DNA from: Treponema sp.
Lineage (GTDB): Bacteria > Spirochaetota > Spirochaetia > Treponematales > Treponemataceae
Length of the DNA: 7,710 bases
Direction: 5' to 3'
Assembly: GCA_003447785.1 (NCBI GenBank)
Contig: DLYJ01000119.1
Span: forward strand, 1-7,710
A program made the position numbers and the translations under genes. Numbering within the stretch: position 1 is the stretch's first letter; each line of letters opens with the position of its first letter. Shown piece by piece: positions 5,720-7,710 of the stretch. Under the pieces are notes generated by a model. That model was not told where the DNA came from, ran no database searches, and saw nothing but the letters and a program-made list of their open reading frames with translations.

Positions 5720-7232
5720 ATTGAGCTGTTTTTTTATTCCTTTTTAACAGAGAACCTATAACCAAAGTCAGTACAATCACAGCAACTGCAATTCCCTGAG
5801 CGATTAAAGATTCTGCGTATGGATAGATTCCGAGAAGACTTACCGTCGGAACTCCATTTACAAGACGCGGCTGAATCCAGCTTGCATCTACAAATTCACT
5901 TATTCCCCCGCCAACAAACGAAACAACCATTACAAACATCAGAATCGAAGTTGCATAGAAGAAAGGTTTGAGCGGAAGTTTTTTACCTGTAAGAATAATT
6001 GCCTTGTAAACAAATACCAGGAGAACAACTGCAATTACCATACCGGCTATAACTGCAGGAACAGTTCCCTTACTGTCAGAACCTGTAAACAGGGCCTGAT
6101 AGAAGAGAATTACTTCGGCACCTTCGCGGAATACTGCAAGAAAACATGTAAAGGCAAGACTGAACATACTGCGCTTATCCACCGAAGTTTTTACCCTGCC
6201 CTGAATGTAGCTTTCCCAGGCTTTTGAAGAAGCCTTGCTTATCATCCAGTTTGAAGTATAGAAAAGAACTGCAACGGCAATGAACATTGTTACGCCTTCT
6301 ACAACTTCCTGTCCCTGGCCGCTCTGGAAACCGAATTTTGTAAGTCCCATGAGAATCAGAGCCATAATTACAGAAGCAACGATACCCCATACAGAGCCTT
6401 TGTAAACGGCGCCCAGATTATCTTCATTACCGCTTTTTCGAAGGTATGCGATAATTGCACCTACGATAAGAATGGCTTCAAAACCTTCACGGAGGAGAAT
6501 CATCAGCGAAGCAAAAACGGTTCCCCACCACTGGATTCGTCCCTGTTTTGAAGTCAGGTCGGCTGCCGTGTCTGTAATCATTTCTGAAAGTGAACTGATT
6601 GATTCAACAACTTCCGGTTTTGGACCGCGGTTCAAAATCATAGTCTTTGTCTGTGTATACAAATCAACAATCTGTGCGTCCCGCTTGTATCCGAGACTTT
6701 TTGCAACATTTTCCTGAAGTTTTGATTTTCCGTAATAACGGGAATATGCCTTGCGGAATTTTGGTTCTGCCGTAACCACATGACCGTCAGCGTACATATC
6801 TGCGGCTTCTTTAAATTCTTTGCTGAGAACTACGGCAAGTTCATTCCATGTCATTTTGGGAGGATCAAGTTTTTCTGCATCCTCAAAAAGCATGCTGATA
6901 AGGGTGTCGGCTTCCTTACGTACTTCTTCAGCAGGCTTTGCACCACGGATTGCACTCTTCAACCTGCTGAACTGAACTTCAACGTTACCTGCGCGGCTAC
7001 CACCGATGCGGCTCTGTGTAGAGCGTTCAAAACCGTCTACTTCATAGTGACCGAAATATGCATCATTGACGCGCTCGTAGGCAGCATCAGCCTTCTGGCT
7101 CTGGTACAGGCTGAATGCATCGTCAATGATTCCTTTCATTTCCGTGGCAACAGCGTTCCATGATTTATCTGCGGCAAAAACACCGGAAAGAATTCCGGCA
7201 GTGAGTAATAAAGACAATATATATTTACGCAT
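5718..7232 (-). CDS. FTR1-family high-affinity iron permease with extracytoplasmic domain
   Basis: A complete 504-residue protein. Residues 1-20 are a signal peptide (cleavage likely after GVFA). Residues about 21-235 are a mostly helical extracytoplasmic domain, seen also in long FTR1 proteins of this type. About seven membrane segments follow, near 236-263, 278-297, 311-331, 356-382, 389-416, 424-443 and 474-497. The hallmark REGxE motifs are in the first and fourth segments, REGFE at 248-252 and REGAE at 369-373; these acidic residues bind and pass Fe3+ in FTR1/EfeU proteins. It is the first gene of the operon and passes directly into P19 (18-base gap). The ATG at 7232 is needed for the signal peptide, although only a weak AAAGAG lies upstream. 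A promoter-like sequence and several dyads precede it, suggesting metal-responsive control. Confidence 0.95.
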   Translation of the reverse strand: MRKYILSLLLTAGILSGVFAADKSWNAVATEMKGIIDDAFSLYQSQKADAAYERVNDAYFGHYEVDGFERSTQSRIGGSRAGNVEVQFSRLKSAIRGAKPAEEVRKEADTLISMLFEDAEKLDPPKMTWNELAVVLSKEFKEAADMYADGHVVTAEPKFRKAYSRYYGKSKLQENVAKSLGYKRDAQIVDLYTQTKTMILNRGPKPEVVESISSLSEMITDTAADLTSKQGRIQWWGTVFASLMILLREGFEAILIVGAIIAYLRKSGNEDNLGAVYKGSVWGIVASVIMALILMGLTKFGFQSGQGQEVVEGVTMFIAVAVLFYTSNWMISKASSKAWESYIQGRVKTSVDKRSMFSLAFTCFLAVFREGAEVILFYQALFTGSDSKGTVPAVIAGMVIAVVLLVFVYKAIILTGKKLPLKPFFYATSILMFVMVVSFVGGGISEFVDASWIQPRLVNGVPTVSLLGIYPYAESLIAQGIAVAVIVLTLVIGSLLKRNKKTAQ

Positions 7233-7243
7233 AAAAGACTCTT

Positions 7244-7273
7244 TTTGCAGGAGGATAACTTTCCCACTGCAAA
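7244..7273 (-). promoter_or_regulatory. 30-base dyad in the FTR1 leader (operator or 5' UTR hairpin)
   Basis: On the minus strand TTTGCAG (7273-7267) pairs perfectly with CTGCAAA (7250-7244). Inside it, past a single mismatch, GGGA pairs with TCCT (one G-U) around the loop AAGTTA. The dyad starts at about the predicted transcription start and ends 11 bases before the FTR1 ATG. It could be a repressor operator just downstream of the promoter, or an RNA hairpin at the very 5' end of the message. The regulator is not identifiable from sequence alone. Confidence 0.5.
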
Positions 7274-7276
7274 CTT

Positions 7277-7305
7277 ATGTTAGCACTTTCTAACTTTTCT
7301 TGCAA
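7277..7305 (-). promoter_or_regulatory. Candidate promoter of the iron-uptake operon with extended -10
   Basis: On the minus strand TTGCAA (7305-7300), a 17-base spacer and TAACAT (7282-7277) form a plausible sigma-70-type promoter. The -10 is preceded by TGC, giving an extended -10 (TGnTAACAT). The start would fall near 7270, for a leader of about 40 bases to the ATG at 7232. It is the best such match in the intergenic region ahead of FTR1. Confidence 0.5.
7279..7294. promoter_or_regulatory. GTTAG-N6-CTAAC inverted repeat overlapping the promoter spacer and -10
   Basis: The plus strand shows GTTAG (7279-7283), six bases, CTAAC (7290-7294), a perfect 5-bp dyad across the spacer and the first bases of the -10. 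A dimeric repressor bound here would block the promoter. The half-sites loosely resemble TTAG/CTAA elements of DtxR/IdeR-type iron boxes, but the match is too short to name a regulator. Confidence 0.45.
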
Positions 7306-7329
7306 GAGTCTTACTTATGTTTGTCAGTG

Positions 7330-7710
7330 CTACAATTTTTTCTGGCAGTAGAAAAACGCGGGAATCAGAAAGGCATCGGCAAGCACCCACGCCAGAGGAC
7401 TTGCAAGGCACGCTCCCTTAAACCCTAGCAGAGGAACAATCCATACGCCGATTGTTGAACGGCCGATTAATTCAAAAATTCCAGCAAATACAGCAGTTTT
7501 TGAAAAGCCCATCCCCTGAATCATAAAGCGCACGATATTCACCAGGGCAAGAAGAAAATAGGTTACCCCGTTGCAGAGCAGGAAGAATCTTGCGTTTTGA
7601 ATTACATTTTGAGAAACCGACGCAGATTCGCCCCGGTCCATAAAAAGCGAAATAATTGAATTTGAAAAGAAATACAAAACACACAGCGCCATAATTGAAT
7701 AAACTGCGCC
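7330..7710 (-). CDS. MATE-family multidrug/solute exporter (partial, C-terminal 127 residues)
   Basis: The reading frame enters from the right edge and ends with TAG at 7332-7330. A Met codon at 7692 is internal, since the frame stays open to 7710. The 127 residues contain four hydrophobic segments and blocks typical of the C-terminal half of MATE proteins: NIVRFMIQGMGFSKTAVFAG, then GIFELIGRS, then VPLLGFKGACLASPLAWVLAD. MATE proteins extrude cationic drugs or metabolites in exchange for Na+ or H+; the substrate here is unknown. The FTR1 start lies 97 bases downstream. No intrinsic terminator is visible in between, so some read-through into the iron operon is possible, though I see no functional link. 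Confidence 0.85.
   Translation of the reverse strand, partial: GAVYSIMALCVLYFFSNSIISLFMDRGESASVSQNVIQNARFFLLCNGVTYFLLALVNIVRFMIQGMGFSKTAVFAGIFELIGRSTIGVWIVPLLGFKGACLASPLAWVLADAFLIPAFFYCQKKL

Noticed and set aside
6780..7163. Plus-strand open frame of 127 codons
   Set aside because: Antisense to the FTR1 extracytoplasmic domain; no motif or ribosome binding site.
522..7232. A wholly undescribed biological system
   Set aside because: Every core gene belongs to a known family and the order matches known FTR1/P19/ABC clusters; only regulatory details and the flanking metallo-hydrolase are out of the ordinary. No CRISPR, mobile element, tRNA or rRNA signal was seen.
7233..7329. Intrinsic terminator for the MATE gene
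   Set aside because: Dyads exist here but none is followed by a T-run on the minus strand; they fit operators or leader structure better.
7690..7692. ATG as start of a short 120-residue membrane protein
   Set aside because: The frame stays open to the window edge and the residues match the C-terminal half of MATE proteins, so this Met is internal to a longer gene.

Overview
All genes in this window are read from the minus strand. The core is one operon that encodes every piece of a periplasmic iron-uptake system of the FTR1/P19/ABC type. The organism looks like a Treponema-type spirochaete. This is inferred from the P19 lipoprotein lying directly behind an FTR1 permease (the order I recall for T. 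pallidum TP0972-TP0971), the relaxed lipobox, and a moderate, slightly AT-rich base composition. It comes from memory of families, not from a search.

Layout, in the direction of transcription (high to low coordinates). At 7710-7330 is the last 127 codons of a MATE-family exporter. At 7329-7233 is a compact regulatory region with an extended -10 promoter and several dyads. At 7232-5718 is an FTR1-family iron permease with a signal peptide, a helical extracytoplasmic domain and two REGxE motifs. At 5699-5067 is a P19-like iron-binding lipoprotein. At 5066-4950 are two stem-loops, the second with a T-tract like an intrinsic terminator. At 4949-3690 is a polytopic DUF2318 membrane protein ending in a CxxC/CxxC/GGC domain. 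At 3659-2388 and 2383-1250 are two MacB/FtsX-type ABC permeases. At 1205-522 is their LolD/MacB-type ATPase. At 481-1 is the first 160 residues of a membrane-anchored metallo-beta-lactamase-fold protein resembling NAPE-PLD-type hydrolases, apparently with its own promoter directly against the start codon.

Working model: P19 holds iron in the periplasm and hands it to FTR1 for uptake. The DUF2318 protein and the three ABC components assist, probably in redox or periplasmic handling of iron; their exact role in the family is not settled. Gene order FTR1-P19-DUF2318-permease-permease-ATPase matches, as I recall it, the Campylobacter jejuni Cj1658-Cj1663 cluster, so the system as a whole is known. 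The less ordinary points are regulatory: a terminator-like hairpin inside the operon after P19, a dense set of dyads around the FTR1 promoter, and a possibly leaderless promoter for the last gene. A shared extracytoplasmic GGxExEC motif in both ABC permeases is also notable.
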